33,819 nucleotides of DNA, from NCBI RefSeq assembly GCF_000981225.1, contig NZ_LAJC01000065.1, positions 1 through 33,819 on the forward strand. The letters are read 5' to 3'. The notes under the pieces were generated by a model that was not told the DNA's origin, did not search any database, and saw only the letters and a program-made list of their open reading frames with translations. The number at the start of each line of letters is the position of its first letter. Positions within the stretch are counted from its first letter, which is position 1. Below, piece by piece: positions 7,539 through 15,002 of this stretch. A program made the position numbers and the translations under genes. This stretch comes from Allosalinactinospora lopnorensis (lineage in GTDB: Bacteria; Actinomycetota; Actinomycetes; Streptosporangiales; Streptosporangiaceae).

Positions 7539-8741
7539 GTGACCACCACCTGGGTGTCCGGAGCCGACGAGTCCGGGTACGGCGCCGACAACCTGCCTTT
7601 CGGAGTGTTCTCCCACGCCGGGGACCCGCCCCGGGTCGGCGTGCGCGTGGGGGACTACGTCCTCGACCTCGCCGCGCTCCTGGGCGACCCGGAGTTCTCC
7701 GCCGCCACCCTCAACCCGTTCATGGCGCGCGGCTCCACCGCGTGGCGGGCGACACGCGCCAAGGTCTCCGGGATGCTGACGAAGGAGGCCGGGCGCGCGC
7801 TCGCCGAGCCGCACCTGGTCCCACTGTCCGAGGTACGGCTGCAGGCGCCGTTCGACGTCGCCGATTACGTCGACTTCTACTGTTCGCTGGAGCACGCCGG
7901 CAACGTCGGGAGGATCTTCCGGCCCGACAGCGAACCGCTCAACCCCAACTGGCGCCACCTGCCGGTGGGCTATCACGGCCGCGCGGGGACGGTGGTGTCC
8001 TCGGGCACCGGCATCGTGCGCCCGGCCGGCCAGCGCCGCCCGCCGGGGGTCGAGTACCCGATGTTCGAGCCGAGCCGCCGTCTGGACGTGGAGGCCGAAC
8101 TGGGCTTCGTCGTGGGCTCGCCGACCTCGCTGGGGCGTGCCGTTCCGGTGGAGGACTTCGCCGAGCACGTGTTCGGCGTCGTCCTCGTCAACGACTGGAG
8201 CGCCCGCGACATCCAGGCGTGGGAGTACGTGCCGCTGGGGCCGTTCCTGGGCAAGTCGTTCGCGACGTCGATATCGCCGTGGGTGGTGCCGCTGGACGCC
8301 CTCGGCGCGGCCCGGATCGCCGGGCGCGAGCAGGAGCCCGAGCCGCTCCCGTACCTCAAGCGGGTCGCCGACTGGGGGCTGGACCTGGCGATCGAGCTCC
8401 GGCTCAACGGGGAGGTCGTCTCGCGTCCCCGCTACGCGTCCATGTACTGGACGCCCGACCAGATGCTGGCCCACATGACCAGCAACGGGGCGGCGCTGCG
8501 TACGGGGGACCTCTACGCCTCCGGCACCATCTCCGGACCTTTGCCCGGACAACGCGGATCGCTGCTGGAACTGACCTGGGGCGGGACGAAACCGCTGACC
8601 CTCGCCGACGGCTCCACCCGGACCTTCCTGGAGGACGGCGACACCTTCACCATCAGCGGGTCGGCGCACGGTATGGGCGGCGGCACCATCTCGCTGGGGG
8701 AGGTCACCGGTACGGTACAGCCCACGCGTCACCAGGACTGA
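7539..8741 (+). CDS. fahA: Fumarylacetoacetase
   Basis: This enzyme hydrolyses fumarylacetoacetate to fumarate and acetoacetate, the last step of homogentisate degradation. The 400-residue protein shows the N-terminal FAH domain, then the conserved DFYCSLEHAGNVGRIFRP with metal ligand D112. Next come PVGYHGRAGTVV, the paired glutamates E185 and E187 in DVEAELGFVVG, and D219 in NDWSARDIQAWEYVPLGPF. These match Asp126, Glu199, Glu201 and Asp233 of the mammalian enzyme. The GTG at 7539 follows a strong GGAGGAA site; the frame extends upstream, but that part lacks family content. It closes the operon that begins at 2310. A hairpin follows the stop. Confidence 0.95.
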   Translation: MTTTWVSGADESGYGADNLPFGVFSHAGDPPRVGVRVGDYVLDLAALLGDPEFSAATLNPFMARGSTAWRATRAKVSGMLTKEAGRALAEPHLVPLSEVRLQAPFDVADYVDFYCSLEHAGNVGRIFRPDSEPLNPNWRHLPVGYHGRAGTVVSSGTGIVRPAGQRRPPGVEYPMFEPSRRLDVEAELGFVVGSPTSLGRAVPVEDFAEHVFGVVLVNDWSARDIQAWEYVPLGPFLGKSFATSISPWVVPLDALGAARIAGREQEPEPLPYLKRVADWGLDLAIELRLNGEVVSRPRYASMYWTPDQMLAHMTSNGAALRTGDLYASGTISGPLPGQRGSLLELTWGGTKPLTLADGSTRTFLEDGDTFTISGSAHGMGGGTISLGEVTGTVQPTRHQD

Positions 8742-8742
8742 C

Positions 8743-8780
8743 ATCGGCGGTGGGGCCCGCACAGGCGGGCTCCGCCGGTG
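8743..8780. terminator. Bidirectional terminator hairpin between fahA and an exported protein gene
   Basis: GCCCGC (8755-8760) pairs with GCGGGC (8765-8770) around ACAG, and the stem extends imperfectly through CGGCGG and CCGCCG. It occupies the gap between two convergent stops. Confidence 0.6.
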
Positions 8781-8791
8781 TCCGAAGCGGG

Positions 8792-9874
8792 TCAGTGGTT
8801 CATCGGGGCGGAGGGCAGGGTCCAGGCCAAGGCGTCCCGGAACCGCGCACCGCCGGGCGGGGTCTCACCGCCGGTCCTCTCGGTGATCGCCTCGACCACT
8901 GACGGGTCGATCCCGAAGCGCTCGGCGCACGCGTTCACCGCGTCCTTCCGGTCGGTCTCGACGGTGGCGCTCCAGAGCTCGGCGAACCGCGCCTCGCTGG
9001 CCGCGACGGCCCCCGCGTCCAGGGCGGTCTCCTCGGTGTTCCCCGGGGTCGCGCCGATGACCTGCCCGGCGAGGCAGCGGCGGACCTCCGGCTCGGACAC
9101 GTCCGGAGGGAGTTCCTGGCGCGCGTGGGCCCCGTCCCCATGCCCTGCCGCGGGCTGCTCGTCCTCTGGTGCTCCCCCCTCCAGCGTCCGGGGAGCGCCG
9201 GGATTCGCGTGGGGCGCCTCCCGGGTCGTTCCGCCCTCCGGTGCGTCGACGGCCTCGGGCCGGCCGGTTTCGAAGCCGTCCGCCCCAGCGCCGTCCTCCG
9301 GGGACTGCGGATCCCCCGCCCGTCCGCCCTGCGGCTCCGTCTCCTCCTGCCGTTCGTTGGAGGCGGCCATCCGGGTCAGCTCGCCGGAGTCCCACGTTTC
9401 GGGTCGCAGGTAGATCGTGACCGCGAGTCCGGGCTCCTCGACCCAGAACAGGTCACCGGTCCCCTCCGACAGGTAGGTGTCCCTGTCGTTGTTGTCGATC
9501 TCCCTCAGTTGGTCGGCGTCGAGGTGGCCGTACTGGGCGTCCCGGAGGTCGGCGAGTGAGGTGATGCCCCCGTCCCGGAGGACCTCGATCTTGCCGTAGA
9601 CCTCATCGGGGCCCTCCATCCAGGTGATGTCCGAGGTCCGGCCGCCGTGCCCGTCCGTTGCGGACTTGGCGTTCAGGCCGTGTTCCTCCAGCCTCGGCGG
9701 CAGGTACCCGATCGTGAATCCGTCCAGGGTGTAGGACGACGCGTTCTGCCGCACAACGGGCCACGCAGGCGGCGCTTCGTCGTTGGCCGCGGCAGCGGTG
9801 GGAACAGCGAGTCCGGCAACGGAGATCGTGGTGGCGCTGGAGAGCGCGATCCACCTCTTGCTGGGCTTGCGCAT
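8792..9874 (-). CDS. Exported protein of unknown function with an acidic disordered middle
   Basis: The 360-residue product starts with a typical Sec signal peptide (RKPSKRW, then a hydrophobic run and an alanine-rich cleavage region near residue 30). Residues about 35-170 form a folded region beginning YTLDGFTIGYLPPRL and ending FWVEEPGLAVTIYLRPETW. Residues about 175-255 are rich in Glu, Gly, Pro and Ala and are probably unstructured. A C-terminal helical region (about 255-350) holds two cysteines, in RRCLAGQ and NACAERF, that could form a disulfide. I do not recognise the family. It is likely secreted or cell-wall associated. It is transcribed alone and is divergent from the phosphodiesterase gene. 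A 12-bp inverted repeat lies in its leader. Confidence 0.75.
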   Translation of the reverse strand: MRKPSKRWIALSSATTISVAGLAVPTAAAANDEAPPAWPVVRQNASSYTLDGFTIGYLPPRLEEHGLNAKSATDGHGGRTSDITWMEGPDEVYGKIEVLRDGGITSLADLRDAQYGHLDADQLREIDNNDRDTYLSEGTGDLFWVEEPGLAVTIYLRPETWDSGELTRMAASNERQEETEPQGGRAGDPQSPEDGAGADGFETGRPEAVDAPEGGTTREAPHANPGAPRTLEGGAPEDEQPAAGHGDGAHARQELPPDVSEPEVRRCLAGQVIGATPGNTEETALDAGAVAASEARFAELWSATVETDRKDAVNACAERFGIDPSVVEAITERTGGETPPGGARFRDALAWTLPSAPMNH

Positions 9875-9918
9875 GCTCGAACCTCTCGTGATCCGCTACT
9901 CAAAGTAAGGTTGGAGGT

Positions 9919-9959
9919 GCTGTGTGCGACCATCAACAGCCTCAAAAGTCGCACACAGC
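9919..9959. promoter_or_regulatory. 12-bp perfect inverted repeat in a divergent intergenic region
   Basis: GCTGTGTGCGAC (9919-9930) and GTCGCACACAGC (9948-9959) are exact reverse complements with a 17-nt spacer. The repeat lies 45-85 bases upstream of the exported-protein gene and about 190 bases upstream of the phosphodiesterase gene. It could be a two-half-site operator or, if transcribed, a 5' leader hairpin. Confidence 0.55.
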
Positions 9960-9996
9960 GCAATGAAATGCTCACAATAGGTGGTTCGTGTCGCGA

Positions 9997-10028
9997 GTTC
10001 GGCGCTGTTCACCGGTAGGTCTAGTGCA
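9997..10028 (+). promoter_or_regulatory. Possible PHO box (PhoP-binding direct repeats)
   Basis: GTTCGGCGCT (9997) is followed by GTTCACCGGTA (10007) and GGTCTAGTGCA (10018), imperfect repeats at 10-11 nt spacing. The central GTTCACC matches the Streptomyces PHO box unit, and the downstream gene is a phosphate-scavenging phosphodiesterase, a known type of PhoP target. The outer repeats match poorly. Confidence 0.35.
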
Positions 10029-10143
10029 CGTGTAAGGGAGTTCCTGGGAGCTGCACCCCCGGCTCGTTTTGCTGACACCAGTCGGTAACTCTCTGGGGTC
10101 ACCCTAGGGCTGTCAGTGAATTCGCCCCTGAAGGGGGAGTGTC

Positions 10144-11076
10144 ATGTTCCAGCGACTGGGAATCGTCGCGACCACTACGGCTTTGACGCTGGTCGGCGGC
10201 GGCGGTGTTGCTGTAGCGGTCCCTGCCCTTGAGCCCGTGGCCGACGACGCGTCGGGTACCGGCTCCGAAGCGCGGGTAGTCACCGATGTCGCTCACAGAG
10301 GAGCGTCAGGGTACGCCCCGGAGAACACACTCGCGGCGATCGACGAGGCCGACGAGCGGGAAGCGACGACCGTCGAGGTCGACGTCCAGCGCAGCAGCGA
10401 CGGCGAGCTCGTGGTCGTGCACGACACGACATTGGAACGGACCACCGACGTCGAGGACGTCTTCCCCGACCGCGCTCCCTACAACGTCGGCGACTTCACG
10501 CTCGGCGAGCTGAAGGAACTCGACGCCGGCTCGTGGTACGGCTCCGACTACGCCGGTGAGGAGGTTCCCACCCTGGAGGAGGTCCTGGACCGGCTGGAAC
10601 AGTACGGCATCGGCTTCCTGCTTGAGATCAAGTCGCCCGCGCTCTACCCCGGCATCGAGTCGGACATCGCGGACACGTTCGCCGAGCACTCCCAGTGGCT
10701 GGCCCCGAGCGACGGTGAGACGAACCGCCTCGTCATCCAGAGCTTCGACTGGGACTCGGTCAAGCGGTCCAGCGACGAGCTCCCCGAGGTTCCGCACGGC
10801 CTGCTGGGGCGGGCCCCGGAGGGGGAGATCGAGGACTACGCCGAGTGGGCGGACCAGATCAACCCCAACCACACCGGCCTGGACGCCGATTACGTCGACA
10901 GCGTGCACGACGCCGGCATGGAGATCCTCCCCTACACGCTGAACAAGGCCGAGGACATGCGCTCGGTGATCGACATGGGCGTCGACGGCATCATCTCCGA
11001 CTACCCCGATGTCGCGCGCCAGGTCATCGAAGAGGAGGAAGGGGGGCGGCTCCCGCAGCGGCAGGCCCTTCCCTGA
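10144..11076 (+). CDS. glpQ: Secreted glycerophosphodiester phosphodiesterase
   Basis: This enzyme hydrolyses glycerophosphodiesters to glycerol 3-phosphate and an alcohol, outside the cell. The 310-residue protein has a signal peptide (hydrophobic residues about 5-26) and the full GDPD barrel signature: H51-R52 in AHRGASGYAPENT with E60, E78 and D80 in TVEVDVQRSSDG, and H93 in VVHDTTLERT. The barrel closes with YTLNKAEDM and MGVDGIISDYPD. A GGGGGAG site lies 5 nt before the ATG and is partly enclosed by a small CCCC-TGAA-GGGG hairpin (10126-10137). The upstream region carries a PHO-box-like element, fitting induction by phosphate starvation. It ends at a strong terminator shared with the hexosaminidase gene. 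Confidence 0.93.
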   Translation: MFQRLGIVATTTALTLVGGGGVAVAVPALEPVADDASGTGSEARVVTDVAHRGASGYAPENTLAAIDEADEREATTVEVDVQRSSDGELVVVHDTTLERTTDVEDVFPDRAPYNVGDFTLGELKELDAGSWYGSDYAGEEVPTLEEVLDRLEQYGIGFLLEIKSPALYPGIESDIADTFAEHSQWLAPSDGETNRLVIQSFDWDSVKRSSDELPEVPHGLLGRAPEGEIEDYAEWADQINPNHTGLDADYVDSVHDAGMEILPYTLNKAEDMRSVIDMGVDGIISDYPDVARQVIEEEEGGRLPQRQALP

Positions 11077-11140
11077 CACGGACCACGGCGCTTCCCGGGA
11101 AACCGGAACGGTTCCGCGTCCTTCGGCCGTGGAACCGGCA

Positions 11141-11178
11141 GCGGGCCGTGGCGTCCCCGCGGGGACGCCACGGCCCGC
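11141..11178. terminator. 38-bp perfect palindrome, bidirectional terminator
   Basis: The two 18-nt arms (11141-11158 and 11161-11178) pair perfectly around a central GC. It lies between the stops of the convergent phosphodiesterase and hexosaminidase genes, the usual place for a shared factor-independent terminator in actinobacteria, where T tracts are often absent. Confidence 0.85.
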
Positions 11179-11184
11179 GCGGTC

Positions 11185-12758
11185 TCACTCGCGGCCCGGG
11201 ACGCCCGGGCGCTGCTGCCAGGGCAGGGGGCCGTCAAGGGGGCGGTACTCCACGCCGAGCGCGTCCAGCCGGACGAGGTGCGACTCCAGCCTGGGCAGAA
11301 ACTCCCGGTAGTCGCGTCCGCCCGGGGACCAGACCGTCTCTGCGAACGCCGCGAGCCGGGGAAAGGCCATGAAGTCCACGGCGCGCGGCGAGTCCATGTG
11401 CTCGGTCCACACGTTGACCTGCGCGCCGAGCACGTGCCGCTCGTGGTCCTCGGTGAGTTCCTCGGGCACCGGCTCCGAGGCGTAGACATCGGCCAGGGTC
11501 AGCGCGGCGCCGATGGGGACCGGCTCCTCCTCGGCGTCGGACTGCCGGTAATCCAGGTAGCAGGTGCCGGTCGGGCACATGATGACGTCGTGGCCGGCCC
11601 GTGCCGCCGCGACCCCGCCCTCGGTGCCGCGCCACGACGCCACGGTGGCTCCCGATGCCAGGCCGCCCTCCAGGATCTCGTCCCACCCTACGAGGCGGCG
11701 GCCGCGTTCGCTGAAGTAGGCGTTGAACCGCCGGATGAACCAGCTCTGCAGTTCGTCCTCCCCTGCCAGTCCCTCCTCGCGGATGCGCTGCTGGGCCTTC
11801 TCGCTCGCCCGCCACTGCCCCTTGGGGCACTCGTCGCCGCCGATGTGGATGTACCTGCTCGGGAACAGCTCCATGACTTCGTCGAAGACGTCCTGGTAGA
11901 ACTTCACGGTGGCGTCGGAGACGTTGAGGACGTTCTCGATGACGCCCCACTGCCGGCCGACCTCCACCGGATCGCCCTCTCCGAGTTCCGGGTAGGCGGC
12001 GATCGCGGCCTGGGAATGGCCGGGGACGTCGATCTCCGGAACGACCGTGATGTGCCGGGCGGCGGCGTAGCGACGATCTCGCGGATGTCGTCCTGGGTGT
12101 AGAAGCCGCCGTGCGGCCTGCCGTCGAAGACCGGCGGATGCCCCGCTCCCACCTGGCTCTCCCGCCGCCACGCGCCCACGCTGGTGAGCTTGGGGTAGCG
12201 CTTGATCTCGATGCGCCACCCCTGGTCGTCGGTGAGGTGCAGGTGCAGCACGTTGAGCTTGTGCATGGCGAGCAGGTCGATGAACCGCAGCACGTCGTGC
12301 TTGGGCATGAAGTGCCGGGCGACGTCGAGCATGCAGCCGCGCCAGCCGAACCGGGGGCGGTCCGTGATGTGCACGGACGGGAGAACCCATGCGGCGGGGG
12401 CGACGGGGGACCGGCGGTAGGCGCCGGCCGGAAGGAGCTGGCGCAGTGTCTGGGCGCCGTAGAACACGCCGGGCGGGTCGTGCCCGACGACCAGCGCCCC
12501 TTCGCCGTCGATGATCAGCCGGTATCCCTCGGCGTCGAGCCCGGCGCTGGGGTCCACGCTCAGCCTGATCTGCGCGTTCTGCCCGTCGCCGGGCGCCAGC
12601 GGGAGACCGGTGGCCGCACCGAGCTCGGAGCGCAGCCACATCTCCGTGCCGCGCGCCGTGTGATCGGCGTCGATCCGGGTGGAGGGGGTCAGCGCGAGGC
12701 CGTCATAGGCGCCGACGGACAGCTCGGCCGGGCGCGGCACGAGGAGGGAAACGGGCAT
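11185..12758 (-). pseudogene. Beta-N-acetylhexosaminidase (GH20), one-base frameshift
   Basis: GH20 enzymes release terminal N-acetylglucosamine from chitin oligomers or cell-wall fragments. The first frame gives the N-terminal GH20b domain and the barrel entry, with RGCMLDVARHFMP, LHLTDDQGWR and GGFYTQDDIREIVA. The second frame resumes with YAAARHITVVPEIDVPGHS, contains the catalytic Asp-Glu pair in HIGGDECPKGQW, and continues to the barrel end (NVWTEHMDSPRAVDFMAFPR). The break lies at about 12069-12070, and one missing base in the GTC-GC-TAC context repairs it to about 525 residues. The start is taken at the ATG of MPVSLLVPRP (12756-12758), which has GGGAG at good spacing; an ATG at 12794 is possible but would put the DasR-like operator inside the gene. 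No signal peptide is visible, so it may act on imported chitooligosaccharides. Confidence 0.88.
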
Positions 12759-12769
12759 GGGGGCTCCCA

Positions 12770-12785
12770 TCCGGTCTAGACCGAT
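12770..12785. promoter_or_regulatory. DasR-type operator (dre site)
   Basis: The sequence TCCGGTCTAGACCGAT contains a perfect 12-bp palindrome (12772-12783) with the core GGTCTAGACC. The Streptomyces dre consensus is ACTGGTCTAGACCACT, so the match is 12 of 16 with the full core. It sits 12 bp ahead of the hexosaminidase start, ideal for repression by the GntR-family N-acetylglucosamine regulator DasR. Confidence 0.8.
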
Positions 12786-12843
12786 GGTGTCCATCGTGTC
12801 ACGCCGGGCCGGACCAGGACACAGCGCCCGATGCGGGCGGAAA

Positions 12844-12867
12844 GGCCGCGAGGCGCGCCCCGCGGCC
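12844..12867 (-). terminator. Terminator hairpin after the Lrp-type gene
   Basis: GGCCGCG (12844-12850) pairs with CGCGGCC (12861-12867) around a 10-nt loop, 15 bases beyond the stop of the minus-strand regulator gene. Confidence 0.55.
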
Positions 12868-12881
12868 TGCCGGGAGGGCGA

Positions 12882-13790
12882 TTAGCGGTCGTACCGCTCC
12901 TCGACCCGCTCAAGGTGGAGCCAGGTGTCGGTGACACGGACACCCGGTAGCGCGCGCAGCCGTTCGAAGAGCGCGTGCAGAGCGGGTACGGACTCGGCGG
13001 CGACGGCGCCGGTCAGGTCGGCCCGGCCGAGGCACCCGGTGAGGAACAGGGTCTCTTCCCAGGTGGTGATCTCCTTGGCGGCGTCGCTGTCCTCGGCCAG
13101 CAGCAGGGTGAAACCGCCGTGCCGGGCCAGCCCCAGCGCCCCCGGGTTGAGCAGGGCGGTCACCTGGACCGCGTGTTTGTGCAGCAGCCGCCTGACCCTG
13201 CTCCGCACGGCGCCGGCGGAAAGGCCGACGTGCCCGGCCATCTCGGCGAAGGAGAGGCGGCCGTCGCGTTCCAGCATGCCGAGCAGGACCAGGTCGGTCT
13301 CGTCGGGGTCGATCTGCAGAGGCTCGGAGGAGGCGAAGTAGGGGTCCTTGAGCACGCGGGTGTAGAGCAGCGTGTCGACCTCCGCGACGCCGGGTAGGTT
13401 CCGGATCCGGTCCACGGTCGCGGTCAGTCCCGCGAGGTCGCGCTCGCGCAGTTCGGCGACCAGGGGGAGGCGCCCCGTTGTCACGGCCACGGAGGTGACG
13501 GAGGACAGGTCCGCGAGGGCGGCGCCGACCGGGGCGGTGCCCTCGTCGACCCCGAGTGCCACCTGGGCGAGAACCCCGACACCGCGCACCGCGGGATGCG
13601 GTACGCCGACCACACGGATGATCCCGGAGTCGAGGAGGCGCCGCACCCGGAGCCGGGCGGCCGCCCGGGAGAGCCCTATACGTCTGGCCAGGCTCTCGAA
13701 AGGGAGGCGGCCGTCCGCCTGAAGCTCGCGTACGATCGCCGCGTCCGTGTCGTCGAGTTCCACGGCGTTCAATAGGCTCACCTCTACCAT
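12882..13790 (-). CDS. Tandem-domain Lrp/AsnC family transcriptional regulator
   Basis: The 302-residue protein contains two copies of the Lrp module. The first helix-turn-helix lies at about residues 12-60 (IVRELQADGRLPFESLARRIGLSRAA) with its ligand-binding domain to about 155. A second helix-turn-helix is at about 163-210 (LLGMLERDGRLSFAEMAGHVGLSAGA), followed by a second effector domain. Single Lrp proteins are about 150 residues, so this is a fused dimer-like form, common in actinobacteria. Lrp proteins sense amino acids or related small molecules. It is divergent from the transporter at 14099 and separated by a 308-base region with a strong dyad, so it probably controls that gene and itself. 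The start may be the ATG at 13790 or a GTG a few codons inside. Confidence 0.88.
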   Translation of the reverse strand: MVEVSLLNAVELDDTDAAIVRELQADGRLPFESLARRIGLSRAAARLRVRRLLDSGIIRVVGVPHPAVRGVGVLAQVALGVDEGTAPVGAALADLSSVTSVAVTTGRLPLVAELRERDLAGLTATVDRIRNLPGVAEVDTLLYTRVLKDPYFASSEPLQIDPDETDLVLLGMLERDGRLSFAEMAGHVGLSAGAVRSRVRRLLHKHAVQVTALLNPGALGLARHGGFTLLLAEDSDAAKEITTWEETLFLTGCLGRADLTGAVAAESVPALHALFERLRALPGVRVTDTWLHLERVEERYDR

Positions 13791-14098
13791 GTCCGGGGAT
13801 AGGCCCTCATTCTGCCCAACGATCTCTCCGTCCCGTTCGGCGGTCCCCGTCCGGTCCGGGACCGGTGTCCTGGAGTGGACGCCGTGCGGTAAAGATGTGT
13901 TCCGGGGAGGCGGTCCCGGCGGATCCTCTGGGAAAACCTCAGCACAGGACGGGGTAGAGGTGGCACGCCCCTTATTCGGGGTGCTGGCGGTGTAGCCGGG
14001 CCGTTCCTTTTCCGAGCACCCTGAACACAGTCGGATGCGGTCGGCGGGACCGGAGGGACGATCGTGCAGGAGAACCGGATCGCGGAGGGAGCGCCGCG
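13791..14098. other. 308-base divergent promoter region
   Basis: No gene is evident. It lies between the divergently transcribed Lrp-type regulator and the membrane transporter and must hold both promoters. It carries an inverted repeat at 13851-13865. The transporter's ribosome site GGAGGGA is at 14084-14090. Confidence 0.6.
13851..13865. promoter_or_regulatory. 7-bp perfect inverted repeat, candidate Lrp operator
   Basis: CCGGTCC (13851-13857) and GGACCGG (13859-13865) are separated by a single G, about 60 bases upstream of the regulator start. Its position between divergent genes suits autoregulation, but Lrp sites are usually more AT-rich. Confidence 0.4.
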
Positions 14099-14980
14099 GT
14101 GGGCGTGACGACGATCTCGGTGCTGCTCGCGCTTGCGGGGGCGTTCTCGCTCGCGCTGGGGTCGGCGCTCCAGGAGCGCGATGCGGTACGGGCTCCCGGC
14201 CGCAGTGTCGCCCTGCCGGGGTTCCTGGTGTACCTGGCGCGGCGGCCGAGGTGGATCATCGGCACGCTGGCCGCGCTGGTCGGGGTGATCCTGCATCTGG
14301 CGGCGCTGAGCGGTGCTCCGCTCACGATCATCCAGCCGATCGGCGTCACCGGGCTGATCTTCGCGATCGTGCTGTCCACCCTCTTCAACAGGCGCCGGAT
14401 ACGCCCTGGCCCGGTGGTCGCCGGGGTGGCCGTCGTGGTGGGGCTCACCGGGGTCATCCTGCTCTTCCCGCACCATTCCGCCCCACCGGTGATGCCGCTC
14501 TCGACCGGGCTGGTGCTCACCGCCGTCATCGCGTGCGGAGGGGGCGCCGCCTACTTCGTCGCGCACCACATCCCGGCCGGGCCGCGCGCCATGCTGCTCG
14601 CGGCCGCCGGTGGTGCGGCGCTCGGCACGACCTCCGCGTTCGCGCGGGTCGTGGCCTCCCAGGTGGCGTCCGACGTCACCGTGGTCTTCGGCTGGCTGAC
14701 GGTCCTGGCCATCGGGGCGGCGGTCTTCGGCGGCCTGCTGCAGCAGAACGCCTACCGAACAGGCCATTTCGCGGCCGCCTACGCGACATTGCTCATTGTC
14801 GATCCCATAACGGGGGCGGGTATCGGGGCGGTGATGCTGGGCGAAGGACTCCCGGCGACAGGGGCGGACCGGGCGCTGGCGACCGCCGCCGGGGCCCTCG
14901 CCATCGCGGGGACGATAGTGCTGGCCAGGGCGAGGAACCGGAACCCCGACGCGGGGCGGCGACCGCGGACGAGCACCTGA
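14099..14980 (+). CDS. Multi-span membrane transporter, DMT/EamA-like
   Basis: This 293-residue protein has about nine hydrophobic segments, with short charged loops such as FNRRRIRPG and a basic tail. The first segment (ISVLLALAGAFSLALGSALQ) and the internal LTIIQPIGVTGLIFAIVLS followed later by LLIVDPITGAGIGAVMLGE resemble the drug/metabolite transporter superfamily, including NIPA-like magnesium permeases. The substrate is not readable. The GTG at 14099 follows GGAGGGA at a 7-nt spacing. It is divergent from the tandem Lrp regulator and only 22 bases ahead of a glycosyltransferase gene, so the two are probably cotranscribed. Confidence 0.8.
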   Translation: MGVTTISVLLALAGAFSLALGSALQERDAVRAPGRSVALPGFLVYLARRPRWIIGTLAALVGVILHLAALSGAPLTIIQPIGVTGLIFAIVLSTLFNRRRIRPGPVVAGVAVVVGLTGVILLFPHHSAPPVMPLSTGLVLTAVIACGGGAAYFVAHHIPAGPRAMLLAAAGGAALGTTSAFARVVASQVASDVTVVFGWLTVLAIGAAVFGGLLQQNAYRTGHFAAAYATLLIVDPITGAGIGAVMLGEGLPATGADRALATAAGALAIAGTIVLARARNRNPDAGRRPRTST

Positions 14981-15002
14981 ACCGAGCATAAGGAGGAGGA
15001 CC

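Noticed and set aside
10017-10143. Riboswitch in the phosphodiesterase leader
   Set aside because: The leader has several small stems, but I could not find the conserved cores of the c-di-AMP, cobalamin, SAM or TPP classes.
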